Positions 35,424-44,318 are shown, counted from the stretch's first letter. The stretch: DNA of 64,000 nt from Pseudooceanicola sediminis (GCF_003575965.1 NZ_QWJJ01000005.1:1-64000), one strand, 5' to 3'. The notes: generated from the sequence alone by a model not told the origin. Program-made: numbers and translations.

Positions 35424-35449
35424 GGAACCATGCCCCCGCAGGTTGCGTT
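35424..35449 (+). promoter_or_regulatory. Sigma-EcfG promoter of the amidoligase operon
   Basis: GGAAC (35424-35428), a 17-base spacer and CGTT (35446-35449). The expected start site, about 35457-35460, coincides with the ATG at 35458, implying a leaderless message; no Shine-Dalgarno precedes that ATG. Confidence 0.8.
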
Positions 35450-35457
35450 GGGTCGAC

Positions 35458-36453
35458 ATGGACACACGCACGCACCAAACCAGCCCGCTCTCCCTGCCCA
35501 CCCCGACCGACGCGGGCGGGCAGCCCCGCAAGCTCGGCGTCGAGGTTGAATTCGGCGGTCTGGGCGAGGAAAAGACCGCTTCGCTGCTGGCCCGCGAAAC
35601 CGGCGGAACGATGGAATGCCAAGGCACCGATTACACCGTCAGCGATACGCCCTTCGGCACCTGCAAGATGTTCATCGACACCGCCTATCGCAAACGCGCC
35701 TCGGGCGAGATCGCAAAGACCGCGCTGGACCTCGCGCGCGGGCTGGTGCCTGTTGAACTGGTCACTGACCCTTTTGATCCGGTAGCGCTGCCGAAGCTCG
35801 ACACCCTGCTGGCCACGATGCGCGACGCCGGTGCCTATGGCACCGAACGCGGCATCCTGCTGGGGTTTGGCGTACACCTGAACGTCCAGACCGCCTCCGA
35901 TGACGTCGCGCACCTGTGGTCCGTCGTCACCGCCTTCGCGCTTGCCGAACCGCTGCTGCGCCACAACCATCCCATCGACCTGTCGCGGCGCGTGCTGCCC
36001 TTCGTCGATCCCTACCCCCGCGCGCTGCTCGACGCGCTGGCCGAGGGGCCCCCGGAGACGCTGCACGATCTTGCGCAGATCTACCTGACCTACGCCCCGT
36101 CGCGCAATCATGCGCTGGACATGCTGCCGATCATCGCGGATTTCGACACCTCCCTGATCCGCGAGGTGTTCGGCGACAACCACGGGATCGGCGCGCGCCC
36201 CGCCTTTCACTATCGTATGCCCGACTGCCGGATCGACGACCCGGAGTGGAGCGTTTCACAGGAATGGGACCTCTGGGTCGCGATCGAGGCGCTGGCCGAA
36301 GATCATGCCGCGCTGAATGCCCTCTGCGCCGCCTGGCGTGATCACCGTGACCGGCTGGCCCGCATCCCGCACGGCTGGCTCGACCGTGCCGCAGAGATCC
36401 TGCGCGATTACGGGCATGATAGCCTGTCCAAACGCGACAGCGCAGCGGCGTGA
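35458..36453 (+). CDS. Amidoligase family protein (Amidoligase_2 type)
   Basis: 331 residues. Signature blocks of the COOH-NH2 ligase-fold amidoligases: KLGVEVEFGGL (metal/ATP-binding acidic pair), LLGFGVHLNVQ (His-Asn motif) and HNHPIDLSRRVLPFVDPYPR. Probably forms an amide bond on an unknown small molecule or peptide. Its partner gene downstream overlaps by four bases (GTGA) and encodes a class I glutamine-amidotransferase-like hydrolase, a known pairing. Driven by a sigma-EcfG promoter, so the pair should be stress-induced. Confidence 0.85.
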   Translation: MDTRTHQTSPLSLPTPTDAGGQPRKLGVEVEFGGLGEEKTASLLARETGGTMECQGTDYTVSDTPFGTCKMFIDTAYRKRASGEIAKTALDLARGLVPVELVTDPFDPVALPKLDTLLATMRDAGAYGTERGILLGFGVHLNVQTASDDVAHLWSVVTAFALAEPLLRHNHPIDLSRRVLPFVDPYPRALLDALAEGPPETLHDLAQIYLTYAPSRNHALDMLPIIADFDTSLIREVFGDNHGIGARPAFHYRMPDCRIDDPEWSVSQEWDLWVAIEALAEDHAALNALCAAWRDHRDRLARIPHGWLDRAAEILRDYGHDSLSKRDSAAA

Positions 36454-37322
36454 CACCCCCCCGTCCAGACCCCGCCCCGATCACCGCCCCGAACGCTGCG
36501 CAGACGAATTCGGGACAGACAAACACGGGACAGACAAACTTAGGCCCATCAACTGCTGACCCGACACGCCCCTCCCCCGCGGCACCGACGCCCGGCCGCA
36601 CGGCCCCTTACCGCCCCACCATCGGCGTGACCGTGTCGCGCCATTCCGGCTGGCGGATCTTTCCGCTGATCTGGCTGAACCTGGCGCTGGCCGGGGCGCG
36701 CGCCCTGCGGTGGGACACGGCAGAGGAGATCGACCTCGACCGGGTCGATGGCATCGTCATCGGTGGCGGAGACGACATCGCGCCCAGCCTCTATGGCACC
36801 GAAATCGTCGCCCGCGTGACGCTGGATCCGGCGCGTGATCGCATGGAACAATCCCTGATCGCTCAGGCGCTGGCCCAGAACCTGCCGATCCTGGGCATCT
36901 GTCGCGGGGCACAGATGCTGAATGTCGTGCTGGGCGGCACGCTGCACCAGAACGCCTTTGGCGTCTACGGATCGCGCAAGTACAGCACCATCCTGCCCCG
37001 CCGCAACGTCTCGATCCGCCGCGACAGCCACCTGGCCCGTATTGCCGGAACCGACCCGATGCGCGTCAACGCCCTGCATTCGCAGGCGGTCAACCGGTTG
37101 GGGCGCGACCTGCGCATCGCCGCCACGGACGAGGCCGGCATGGTCCAGGCCGTCGAACGCACCGCCGAACCGTTTGCCATCGGTGTTCAGTGGCACCCCG
37201 AACACCTGTTCTATGCGCGCCGCCAACGCCGCCTGTTTCGCGCCCTGACCCTGGCCGCCCGCGCCTATGGTGCCGGCCGCGATCAACGCGACGGCGTCGC
37301 CACTGACCTCGCCGCACAGTGA
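36450..37322 (+). CDS. Class I glutamine amidotransferase-like / gamma-glutamyl hydrolase (peptidase C26 type)
   Basis: About 290 residues from a GTG overlapping the amidoligase stop. The first 50 residues are Pro/Thr/Asn-rich with a GQTN repeat, then a GATase1 fold: VDGIVIGGGDDIAPSLYG, nucleophile Cys in LGICRGAQMLNV (about residue 150), and catalytic His in GVQWHPEHLF. Close to PuuD-like gamma-glutamyl-GABA hydrolases. It could remove or transfer the group that the amidoligase adds. A later start inside the Pro-rich region is possible. Confidence 0.85.
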   Translation: MTPPRPDPAPITAPNAAQTNSGQTNTGQTNLGPSTADPTRPSPAAPTPGRTAPYRPTIGVTVSRHSGWRIFPLIWLNLALAGARALRWDTAEEIDLDRVDGIVIGGGDDIAPSLYGTEIVARVTLDPARDRMEQSLIAQALAQNLPILGICRGAQMLNVVLGGTLHQNAFGVYGSRKYSTILPRRNVSIRRDSHLARIAGTDPMRVNALHSQAVNRLGRDLRIAATDEAGMVQAVERTAEPFAIGVQWHPEHLFYARRQRRLFRALTLAARAYGAGRDQRDGVATDLAAQ

Positions 37323-37492
37323 CCCCGCCCCCCGAGGTTTGCCACCCCGAGGTTCGACCGGCGATGTTTGCCCGCCGCCGCTGTCCAGCCCCATCGGCGC
37401 CCGGCCAACCCCCTTCCAACCAGCCCTTGCCAGACAGGCCGATCCGGCCCCCACCGGCCCCGAGAAAAAAACGAAAAAAAATGTTCCCGGCC

Positions 37493-37518
37493 GGAACCCT
37501 TTCTGATCGGGCTGCGTT
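37493..37518 (+). promoter_or_regulatory. Sigma-EcfG promoter upstream of a hairpin and the PLP lyase gene
   Basis: GGAAC (37493-37497), a 17-base spacer and CGTT (37515-37518). The expected start site is about 37527. The next gene starts 330 bases later, so the promoter may drive a small RNA, a long leader, or both. Confidence 0.75.
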
Positions 37519-37526
37519 ACTTGAAT

Positions 37527-37631
37527 GACCGATGCGTCTGTCCCGGACATCCCCAGCATCGGAAATCGGGTCGTGCTATACCTCGTGACGTCCCAACCTG
37601 TGCCGGAGAAGTATCCCCCTTCTCCGGCACA
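37527..37631 (+). ncRNA. Candidate stress-induced small RNA ending in a C-rich-loop hairpin
   Basis: About 105 bases from the predicted sigma-EcfG start site to a perfect 13-bp hairpin: TGTGCCGGAGAAG (37599-37611), loop TATCCCC, CTTCTCCGGCACA (37619-37631). The loop is C-rich and could pair with Shine-Dalgarno sequences. No U-tract follows (AAAACATT), which weakens the terminator reading; it may instead be a 5' leader element of the lyase gene. Confidence 0.4.
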
Positions 37632-37856
37632 AAACATTCTACACCCCTGAAATTTCGCATACCGGCACCCTTGCAAGCAATCGAGCGCCCCTGCGCGCGG
37701 AACTGGTCGTTTTCACCCCGGTCAGAGGCCTGCACCTTAGAAAACCGGGCCTTTTGCCGCTGGGGTTTTGACGCGGGCGCATTTTCCCTGTTCAGTCGAC
37801 AGACCTCCGGCAGCCGCAGCGCAGCCGACCGCCAAAGACCAGACGCAAGGCTGCCA

Positions 37857-38972
37857 ATGCCCAATCCCGATACGCCCAAACCCGATACGCCACACCCCGA
37901 TGTGGCAACCACAGGTCCCCGGCCCGGCGGCCGCGCGCAAACCGGTACTCGGCGGGGTTTCCGCGTCTCGCCCGCCCGGCCGCTGGCGATGCTGGGCAAC
38001 TGTCCCGCTTATGCCGCCACACCGCTTGGCGAAAATCCGACCCTCAGCGCCCTTGGTCACGCGAGGGTGCTGGTCAAGGATGAAACCGCCCGGATGCGAC
38101 TGGGCAGCTTCAAGGCGCTCGGCGGCACCTATGCCATCGCGCAGATGATCGCGGATGCCAGCGGCGACAGCGACCTCATGTCCGACACCGCCCGCGCAGC
38201 GGCGGCGCAGATGACCTTCATCACCGCCAGCGCCGGAAACCACGGTCTTTCGGTTGCCGCGGGGGCGCGGATCCTCGGCGCGCACGCCGTGATCGTCCTC
38301 GACAGCACGGTGCCTGCCGGGTTTGCAACCCGCATCGCGGCCATGGGGGCCGAGGTTCTGCGCGTGCCCGGCGGGTATGAGGATGCCGTGGCCCACGCGA
38401 TGACCACCGCCGACGCGCAGGGCTGGCTGTTGCTGGCCGACGGTTCCTGGCCCGGCTACCTCGACCGCCCTGCCCTGATCATGGAGGGCTATACGGTGCT
38501 GGCCGAAGAATGCCGCCAGCAGTTTGCCACCACTGGCGACTGGCCCAGCCATGTCTTTCTCCAGGCCGGTGTCGGCGGCCTTGCCGCCGCCGTCGCGGGC
38601 CATATCCGCGCCCTCTGGGATGTCCAGCCGGTGATTACCGTCGTCGAACCCGACCGCGCGCCCTGCCTGCGGATCAGCGTCGCGGCGGGGCGACCCGTCA
38701 CCGCCACGGGCGCACGGTCCAACATGGGGCGGCTGGATTGCAAGGATGCCTCCTTGCTGGCCTTCGACGCGCTGCGCCATGACGCCGACCACTTTGTCAC
38801 CATCACCGATGCGCAGGCGGACGCCGCCGTCACGCAGTTCGCCCGCGCGGGCCTGCAGACCACCCCCAGCGGCGCGGCTTCCCTCGCCGGGATGCTGGCC
38901 GCCGATCTGCCCGCCGATCTGCCCGCCGGGGCCATCGCTCTGGTCATCGCGACCGAAGGCACCGGGGGCTGA
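37857..38972 (+). CDS. PLP-dependent lyase, diaminopropionate ammonia-lyase-like
   Basis: 371 residues of fold-type II PLP enzyme. The PLP Lys is in RMRLGSFKALGG, the Asn/phosphate-binding region is ITASAGNHGLSVAAGAR, and the Gly-rich loop is QAGVGGLAAA. CPAYAATPL and LLADGSWPGY resemble diaminopropionate ammonia-lyase. The first 40 residues are Pro-rich and unusual. AAGG 7 bases upstream supports the start. A sigma-EcfG promoter lies 340 bases upstream. A threonine/serine dehydratase relative is the alternative. Confidence 0.75.
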   Translation: MPNPDTPKPDTPHPDVATTGPRPGGRAQTGTRRGFRVSPARPLAMLGNCPAYAATPLGENPTLSALGHARVLVKDETARMRLGSFKALGGTYAIAQMIADASGDSDLMSDTARAAAAQMTFITASAGNHGLSVAAGARILGAHAVIVLDSTVPAGFATRIAAMGAEVLRVPGGYEDAVAHAMTTADAQGWLLLADGSWPGYLDRPALIMEGYTVLAEECRQQFATTGDWPSHVFLQAGVGGLAAAVAGHIRALWDVQPVITVVEPDRAPCLRISVAAGRPVTATGARSNMGRLDCKDASLLAFDALRHDADHFVTITDAQADAAVTQFARAGLQTTPSGAASLAGMLAADLPADLPAGAIALVIATEGTGG

Positions 38973-38987
38973 TTTTCGCACCGCTCA

Positions 38988-39016
38988 CTTACCGTCACGA
39001 TACCGTCAAGATACCG
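38988..39016 (+). promoter_or_regulatory. ATACCG direct-repeat array upstream of nspC
   Basis: CTTACCG, GATACCG and GATACCG begin at 38988, 38999 and 39010, exactly 11 bases apart. Nineteen bases after the last is TCAAAG (39036), then two bases and TTGCCC (39044). The copy is in the same orientation and register as those at 25630 and 54896. Confidence 0.7.
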
Positions 39017-39207
39017 ACGTTAAATTCTGGCGATATCAAAGGCTTGCCCTATGTCCCCTGACAGGGCGTACCGACACGGCCACAAGATGCCCCCGCAACC
39101 GGCAAATGCGCGCAGCGCCACCGCCGCCACCCTTGTTCCGCACCGGCGGACCCCGTATAAAACCCCCTTTCCGCCCCGGACGGGGTTTGCCCGAAGATGA
39201 GGCGTCC

Positions 39208-40305
39208 ATGCTCCAGACACCCTACTACCTGATCGACAAATCGGCCCTGCTGCCGAACATGGAAAAGATCGCCTGGCTGCGCGAACAATCCGGGGCCAAG
39301 GCCTTGTTGGCATTGAAATGTTTCGCCTCCTGGTCGGTGTTCGATTTCATGTCCGAGTACATGGACGGCACCACCTCCTCCTCGCTCTACGAGGTCAAGC
39401 TGGGGCGCGAAAAGTTTCCAGGCGAAACCCATGCCTATTCCGTTGCCTGGGCCGACCATGAGATTGACGAGGTGCTGGCGAACTCCGACAAGGTGATCTT
39501 CAATACCGCCGGACAACTTCAGCGTTTTGAAGGGGTTAGCCGGGGCCACACCCGCGGTATCCGGGTCAATCCCGGCGTGTCGACCTCCGGTTTCGACCTT
39601 GCGGACCCCGCGCGTCCCTTCTCGCGCCTGGGCGAACACGACGCCGCCGACATCGAACCCGTCGCGGACCTGATTTCTGGCTTCATGTTCCACAACAACT
39701 GTGAAAACGCCGATTTCGACCGCTTTGACAACATGTTAGGCAGCATCGAACAGCGCTTTGGCCACCTGATCCGCCGGATGGATTGGATCAGCCTCGGCGG
39801 CGGCATCCACTTCACCGGCGAAGACTACCCGATTCACCGCCTTGCCGAGCGTCTGAAACGCTTTGCCGGCGAGAACGAGGTGCAGGTCTATCTTGAGCCG
39901 GGCGAGGCCGCGATCACCAAGTCGACCACGCTGGAAGTCACTGTTCTGGATACGCTTTTCAACGGCAAGAACCTCGCCATCGTCGACAGCTCGATCGAGG
40001 CGCACATGCTGGACCTGCTGATCTATCGCGAATCCGCCAAGATGGCCCCGAACGAGGGCCCCGAGGAATGGATGGTCTGCGGCAAGTCCTGTCTCGCCGG
40101 TGACATCTTTGGCGAATACCGTTTCCCGAAGGCCCTGAACCCCGGCGACCGCCTGTCGGTTCAGGATGCCGCAGGCTATACGATGGTCAAGAAAAACTGG
40201 TTCAACGGCGTCAAGATGCCCGCCATCGCGATCCGGGAACTCGACGGCTCGACGCGCCTCGTGCGTGACTTTGATTACAACGACTTCGCCGCGGCACTGT
40301 CCTGA
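39208..40305 (+). CDS. nspC: Carboxynorspermidine/carboxyspermidine decarboxylase
   Basis: 365 residues of the alanine-racemase-fold PLP decarboxylase family. The PLP Lys is in LLALKCFASW; other family blocks are GIRVNPGVSTSGFDLADP, FHNNCENADF, WISLGGGIHF, YLEPGEA and CGKSCLAGD (substrate Cys). It decarboxylates carboxy(nor)spermidine, the last step of the alternative spermidine route. GAGG precedes the start. Next to the carboxynorspermidine dehydrogenase gene, completing the pathway from aspartate semialdehyde and a diamine. Confidence 0.92.
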   Translation: MLQTPYYLIDKSALLPNMEKIAWLREQSGAKALLALKCFASWSVFDFMSEYMDGTTSSSLYEVKLGREKFPGETHAYSVAWADHEIDEVLANSDKVIFNTAGQLQRFEGVSRGHTRGIRVNPGVSTSGFDLADPARPFSRLGEHDAADIEPVADLISGFMFHNNCENADFDRFDNMLGSIEQRFGHLIRRMDWISLGGGIHFTGEDYPIHRLAERLKRFAGENEVQVYLEPGEAAITKSTTLEVTVLDTLFNGKNLAIVDSSIEAHMLDLLIYRESAKMAPNEGPEEWMVCGKSCLAGDIFGEYRFPKALNPGDRLSVQDAAGYTMVKKNWFNGVKMPAIAIRELDGSTRLVRDFDYNDFAAALS

Positions 40306-40352
40306 GCGTTGTCGTGCTCCGACCCAACAACCAAAGGGGGTAACACGGGTTT

Positions 40353-41591
40353 ATGAAACGTAATGTCCTGATCATCGGCGCTGGCGGCGTCGCCCAGGTG
40401 GTCGCGCACAAGTGCGCGCAGAATAACGACATTCTGGGCGATCTGCATATCGCCAGCCGGACGAAATCGAAATGCGATGCGATCCTTCAGACCGTGGCCG
40501 ACAAGGCCGCGATGAAGCAGGACGGCGTGTTCAAATCCCATTCTGTCGATGCCATGGACAGCGCCGCCGTCGCCGCGCTGATCCGGCAAACAGGCGCGCA
40601 GATCGTCATCAACGTCGGCACCGCCTTCGTCAACATGACCGTGCTGGATGCCTGCATCGAAACAGGGGCCGCCTATATCGACACCGCGATCCACGAAGAC
40701 CCTGAAAAGATTTGCGAAACGCCGCCCTGGTACGGCAATTACGAGTGGAAAAAGCGCGACCTCTGCGCTGAAAAGGGCGTCACCGCGATCCTCGGCGCGG
40801 GGTTCGATCCGGGCGTCGTCAATGCCTTCGCGCGTTATGCCATCGACACCTACATGGACGACGTGACCTCCATCGACATCGTCGACATCAACGCCGGCAG
40901 CCATGGCAAATACTTCGCCACCAACTTCGACCCCGAGATCAACTTTCGCGAATTCACCGGCACCGTCTATTACTGGGAAGACCAGAAATGGAAGGAAACC
41001 AGCATGTTCGCCTCAGGTCGCGAATGGGACCTGCCTGTCGTGGGCAAGCAGAAGGCCTATCAGTCCGGCCATGACGAGGTGCACAGCCTTGCCGCCAACT
41101 ATCCCAAGGCCGACGTGCGCTTCTGGATGGGTTTCGGCGATCACTACATCAACGTCTTCACCGTGCTGCAAAACCTCGGACTGCTCTCCGAACAGCCCGT
41201 GACCACGGCCGAAGGGCTTGAGGTCGTGCCGCTGAAGGTGGTCAAGGCCTGCCTGCCCGATCCCTCGTCCCTCGCCCCCGACTACACCGGCAAGACCTGC
41301 ATCGGGGATCTGGTCAAGGGCACCAGAGACGGCGCCCCGGTCGAGGTCTTTGTCTACAACGTCGCAGACCACGCCGAGGCCTATGCCGAGGTCGGCAGCC
41401 AGGGCATTTCCTACACCGCAGGGGTGCCCCCCGTGGCCGCCGCCATGCTAGTCGCCACCGGCGAATGGGATGCCAAGGCCATGAAAAACGTCGAGGAACT
41501 GGACCCAAAGCCGTTTTTCACCCTCCTCGACAAGATGGGCCTGCCGACGCGGGTTGAGGTCAACGGCACCGATACCGCCTGGAACGCCTGA
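40353..41591 (+). CDS. Carboxynorspermidine/carboxyspermidine dehydrogenase (saccharopine dehydrogenase family)
   Basis: 412 residues. Rossmann start NVLIIGAGGVAQVVAHKCAQ; INVGTAFVNMTVLDACIETG and GAGFDPGVVNAFARYA are typical of the Lys1-like carboxynorspermidine synthases. It condenses L-aspartate semialdehyde with a diamine using NAD(P)H. It sits 47 bases after nspC with AAAGGGGG as ribosome site, forming a two-gene polyamine operon. Confidence 0.9.
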   Translation: MKRNVLIIGAGGVAQVVAHKCAQNNDILGDLHIASRTKSKCDAILQTVADKAAMKQDGVFKSHSVDAMDSAAVAALIRQTGAQIVINVGTAFVNMTVLDACIETGAAYIDTAIHEDPEKICETPPWYGNYEWKKRDLCAEKGVTAILGAGFDPGVVNAFARYAIDTYMDDVTSIDIVDINAGSHGKYFATNFDPEINFREFTGTVYYWEDQKWKETSMFASGREWDLPVVGKQKAYQSGHDEVHSLAANYPKADVRFWMGFGDHYINVFTVLQNLGLLSEQPVTTAEGLEVVPLKVVKACLPDPSSLAPDYTGKTCIGDLVKGTRDGAPVEVFVYNVADHAEAYAEVGSQGISYTAGVPPVAAAMLVATGEWDAKAMKNVEELDPKPFFTLLDKMGLPTRVEVNGTDTAWNA

Positions 41592-41613
41592 CCCCTGTTA
41601 CAGCCTGAAAACC

Positions 41614-41644
41614 ACGCCCTGCCCGCCCCGCGCCGGCAGGGCGT
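41614..41644 (+). terminator. Hairpin terminator after the polyamine operon
   Basis: ACGCCCTGCC (41614-41623) pairs with GGCAGGGCGT (41635-41644) around an 11-base loop, 22 bases after the dehydrogenase stop. Only TCC follows, so the U-tract is weak. Confidence 0.6.
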
Positions 41645-41809
41645 TCCTGCCCCCTCTGCCGCCCTGCGAAACAAGACGCCGCGCGCCTTCCGCACAGCGG
41701 CACATGCGCAGAACGACGTAGGGTCACACGCCTCAGGCGCGCTTGACGCCTCCGCCGCTGGTCGCCCACGCTGACGTCATACCAGACCGTCAGAGGGGGA
41801 GGGGCTTTC

Positions 41810-42517
41810 ATGAAACTGGATCAGGCCATGCAGGAGCGGCGCAGCATTCGCGGCTTTACCGACGCCCCTGTGCCCCGCGCCCTGTTGGAGGAGGTCATTG
41901 CCCTCGCCAACCGCGCGCCCTCCTCGATGAACACCCAGCCCTGGCACTTTCACGTGCTGACCGGCACGCCGCTGGAGCGGGTGCGTCAGGGCAATTCCGA
42001 ACGCATGCTCGCCGGAGTGCCCGTTCAGCGCGAGATCATGGACCACGGAGAATACGAGGGCGTGCATCGCACGCGCCAGATCGAGATCGCCGTGCAGCTG
42101 TTCGAGGCGATGGGGATCGAACGCCACGACAAGGTCCGCCGTCAGGATTGGATGATGCGCGGCTTTCGCCAGTTCGACGCCCCCGTCTCGGTCGTCGTCA
42201 CCTTCGACAAGTCGTTGGAGGATCGCAGTACCATCGCCCATTTCGACCTGGGCGCGGTGACCTATGGCCTTGTCCTTGCCGCGTGGAGCCGTGGCCTCGG
42301 CGCGGTGATCAATGGCCAGGGGATCATGCAAAGCCCCGTGGTGCGCGAGGTGGCCGAAATCCCCGACGATCAGGTGATCCTGACCTGCGTCGCGCTCGGC
42401 TGGCCGGATGAAACCTTCTCGGCCAACGCGGTGAAATCCCGACGCCGGCCGGTCGACAATGTGGCCCGTTTCATCGGGTTCGACGAGGCGTCACAACGCA
42501 TGAAGGCTGGCGAATAA
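41810..42517 (+). CDS. Nitroreductase family protein
   Basis: 235 residues. FMN-binding N-terminus MQERRSIRGF and RAPSSMNTQPWHFHVLTG, with LGAVTYGLVLAAWSRGLGAV in the core, are classic nitroreductase motifs. A homodimeric flavoprotein using NAD(P)H; natural substrate unknown. GGGGAGGGG before the ATG. It ends 14 bases from the convergent modC end. Confidence 0.88.
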   Translation: MKLDQAMQERRSIRGFTDAPVPRALLEEVIALANRAPSSMNTQPWHFHVLTGTPLERVRQGNSERMLAGVPVQREIMDHGEYEGVHRTRQIEIAVQLFEAMGIERHDKVRRQDWMMRGFRQFDAPVSVVVTFDKSLEDRSTIAHFDLGAVTYGLVLAAWSRGLGAVINGQGIMQSPVVREVAEIPDDQVILTCVALGWPDETFSANAVKSRRRPVDNVARFIGFDEASQRMKAGE

Positions 42518-42531
42518 CGAACTGAAATCCA

Positions 42532-43611
42532 TCAGCTTACGTTCTCTGGCGCAATGGCGACGGTCTTGACGATCGCGTGGCACTCAGCGCCGACGGCCAG
42601 CGCCATCGCCGCGACCGAGCGGCGCGTCAACCGCGCCAGAACCCGCCCTGCCGGTGTGTTCAGCGACACGATGGCCCCCGGCCCGTCCCCGTCGCGGATC
42701 GCCTCGACAACGCCGGGCAGGATGTTCAGCGCCGACAGCCCTTCGGGACGCGCACGCGACAGGATCACCTCGGACGCCGCGATGCGCAGGCGCAGCTGCC
42801 CGCCCGGCGCATGTGGCACCCGTGGCAGGAACAGCGCCACACCACCCGCGCTCAACTCGCTCAGCCCGTCGTCGTGATGGCGCACCACGACGGCCTGCAA
42901 CAGCGCGCCCGCGTCGCGCACCCCGGTCGGCATGACGTTGGGATCGCCCAGGATCTGTATCGCCGGTCCCTGCCCGGTGACACGCCCGTCCTCCAGCGCG
43001 ACAACGGTGGTGGCCAGCCGCGCGACCTCCGCAGGGGCATGGCTGACATACAGGATCGGCACCGCGACCTCATCGCGCAGGCGTTCGAAGTACGGCAGGA
43101 TCTCGGCCTTGCGGCCCTCGTCCAGCGCCGCCAGCGGCTCATCCGCCAGGATCAGCCGGGGCGAGGCCAGCAACGCCCGCCCGATGGCAACCCGTTGCCG
43201 CTCGCCCCCCGACAGCATCGCAGGCCGCCGCCCCAGCAGCGGCCCGATCCCCAGCATCTCGACCACCCGGCCCATATCGGCGCGCGGCGCGTCCCGTGGT
43301 GCAAAGAACCGCCCGAACAGCAGGTTCTGGCGCACGTTCAGATGCGGAAACAGCCGCGCATCCTGAAAGATATAGCCCAGCCGCCGCCGATGCACCGGCA
43401 GCGACACGCCCGCCGCGCGGTCCAGCAGGACCCAATCGTCAATCGCGATGCGCCCCGCGTCCGGGCGCAACAGCCCCGCCACCGCGTTGATGATCGTCGT
43501 CTTTCCCGACCCGGATCGCCCGAACAGCACCGTGATGCCCGCAGGCGCCTCGAACGCCGCATCCAGGTTGAACCCGCCAAATCCATGCTGCACCGTCACC
43601 GAAACGCTCAT
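42532..43611 (-). CDS. modC: Molybdate ABC transporter ATP-binding protein ModC
   Basis: 359 residues. Walker A is FGRSGSGKTTIINAVAG, the signature is LSGGERQRVAIGRALL, Walker B is LILADEPLAALD, and the C-terminal TOBE domain (about 290-355) ends with CHAIVKTVAIAPENVS, binding molybdate for regulation. The ATG overlaps the modB stop (ATGA). Confidence 0.93.
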   Translation of the reverse strand: MSVSVTVQHGFGGFNLDAAFEAPAGITVLFGRSGSGKTTIINAVAGLLRPDAGRIAIDDWVLLDRAAGVSLPVHRRRLGYIFQDARLFPHLNVRQNLLFGRFFAPRDAPRADMGRVVEMLGIGPLLGRRPAMLSGGERQRVAIGRALLASPRLILADEPLAALDEGRKAEILPYFERLRDEVAVPILYVSHAPAEVARLATTVVALEDGRVTGQGPAIQILGDPNVMPTGVRDAGALLQAVVVRHHDDGLSELSAGGVALFLPRVPHAPGGQLRLRIAASEVILSRARPEGLSALNILPGVVEAIRDGDGPGAIVSLNTPAGRVLARLTRRSVAAMALAVGAECHAIVKTVAIAPENVS

Positions 43612-44318
43612 GCGCCCGCCACCCGCCGTGCAACCCGCCGCCCGATCCCCTCTGACAGCAATAACGCGCCCATGGCGACCGCGACCGAGATCACGACCAG
43701 GCTCACCGCCGCGCCCTCGCCCCCCGGCACCTGCAAGAACGCATAGATGGCCGAGGGCAGCGTCTGCGTCTGACCGGGGATGTTGGACACAAAGGTGATC
43801 GTCGCGCCGAATTCCCCCATCGCCTTGGCAAAGGCCAGGATGGCGCCGGCAATCACGCCCGGCAGGATCATCGGCAGTGTGACGCTGGCAAAAACCCACA
43901 GGCGCGGCGCGCCCAGTGTCGCCGCCGCCTGTTCCAGCTTTGGATCCACGGCCTCGATCGACAGGCGGATGGCGCGCACCATCAGCGGAAACGCCATGAT
44001 CCCCGCCGCCAGCGCCGCGCCGCTCCAGTGAAAGGCAAAGACCACCCCGATCCGCGCCAGCGGCCCGCCAATCGGCCCCTGCGGCCCCATGCTCAGCAGC
44101 AGGATATACCCGGTGACCACCGGCGGCAGGATCAGCGGCAGATGCACCAGCCCGTTGACCAGCCCGCGCCCCGGAAACCGCCAGCGCGCCAGCGCATAGG
44201 CCGTGAAAATCCCCAGCGGCAGGCTGACCAGCACCGCCCAGAGCGAGACCTTCAGCGACAGCGCCACCGCGCGCCAGGCCTCGGGCGGCAGGATGTCAGG
44301 GGTCAGCCAGCCGCCCAT
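43608..44318 (-). CDS. modB: Molybdate ABC transporter permease ModB
   Basis: 236 residues with about five membrane segments; the EAA-type loop is EAVDPKLEQAAATLGAPRLW. It starts MGGWLTPDILPPEAWRAVAL, typical of ModB. It starts 3 bases after modA. Confidence 0.92.
   Translation of the reverse strand: MGGWLTPDILPPEAWRAVALSLKVSLWAVLVSLPLGIFTAYALARWRFPGRGLVNGLVHLPLILPPVVTGYILLLSMGPQGPIGGPLARIGVVFAFHWSGAALAAGIMAFPLMVRAIRLSIEAVDPKLEQAAATLGAPRLWVFASVTLPMILPGVIAGAILAFAKAMGEFGATITFVSNIPGQTQTLPSAIYAFLQVPGGEGAAVSLVVISVAVAMGALLLSEGIGRRVARRVAGA

Noticed and set aside
37440..37487. Second sigma-EcfG promoter on the minus strand near 37483
   Set aside because: GTTCC is present but the CGTT equivalent is only 9 bases away, outside the accepted 16-17 spacing.
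39051..39200. Possible leader peptide before nspC (MSPDRAYRHGHKMPP)
   Set aside because: No ribosome site, composition typical of random GC-rich frames, and no attenuator hairpin identified.
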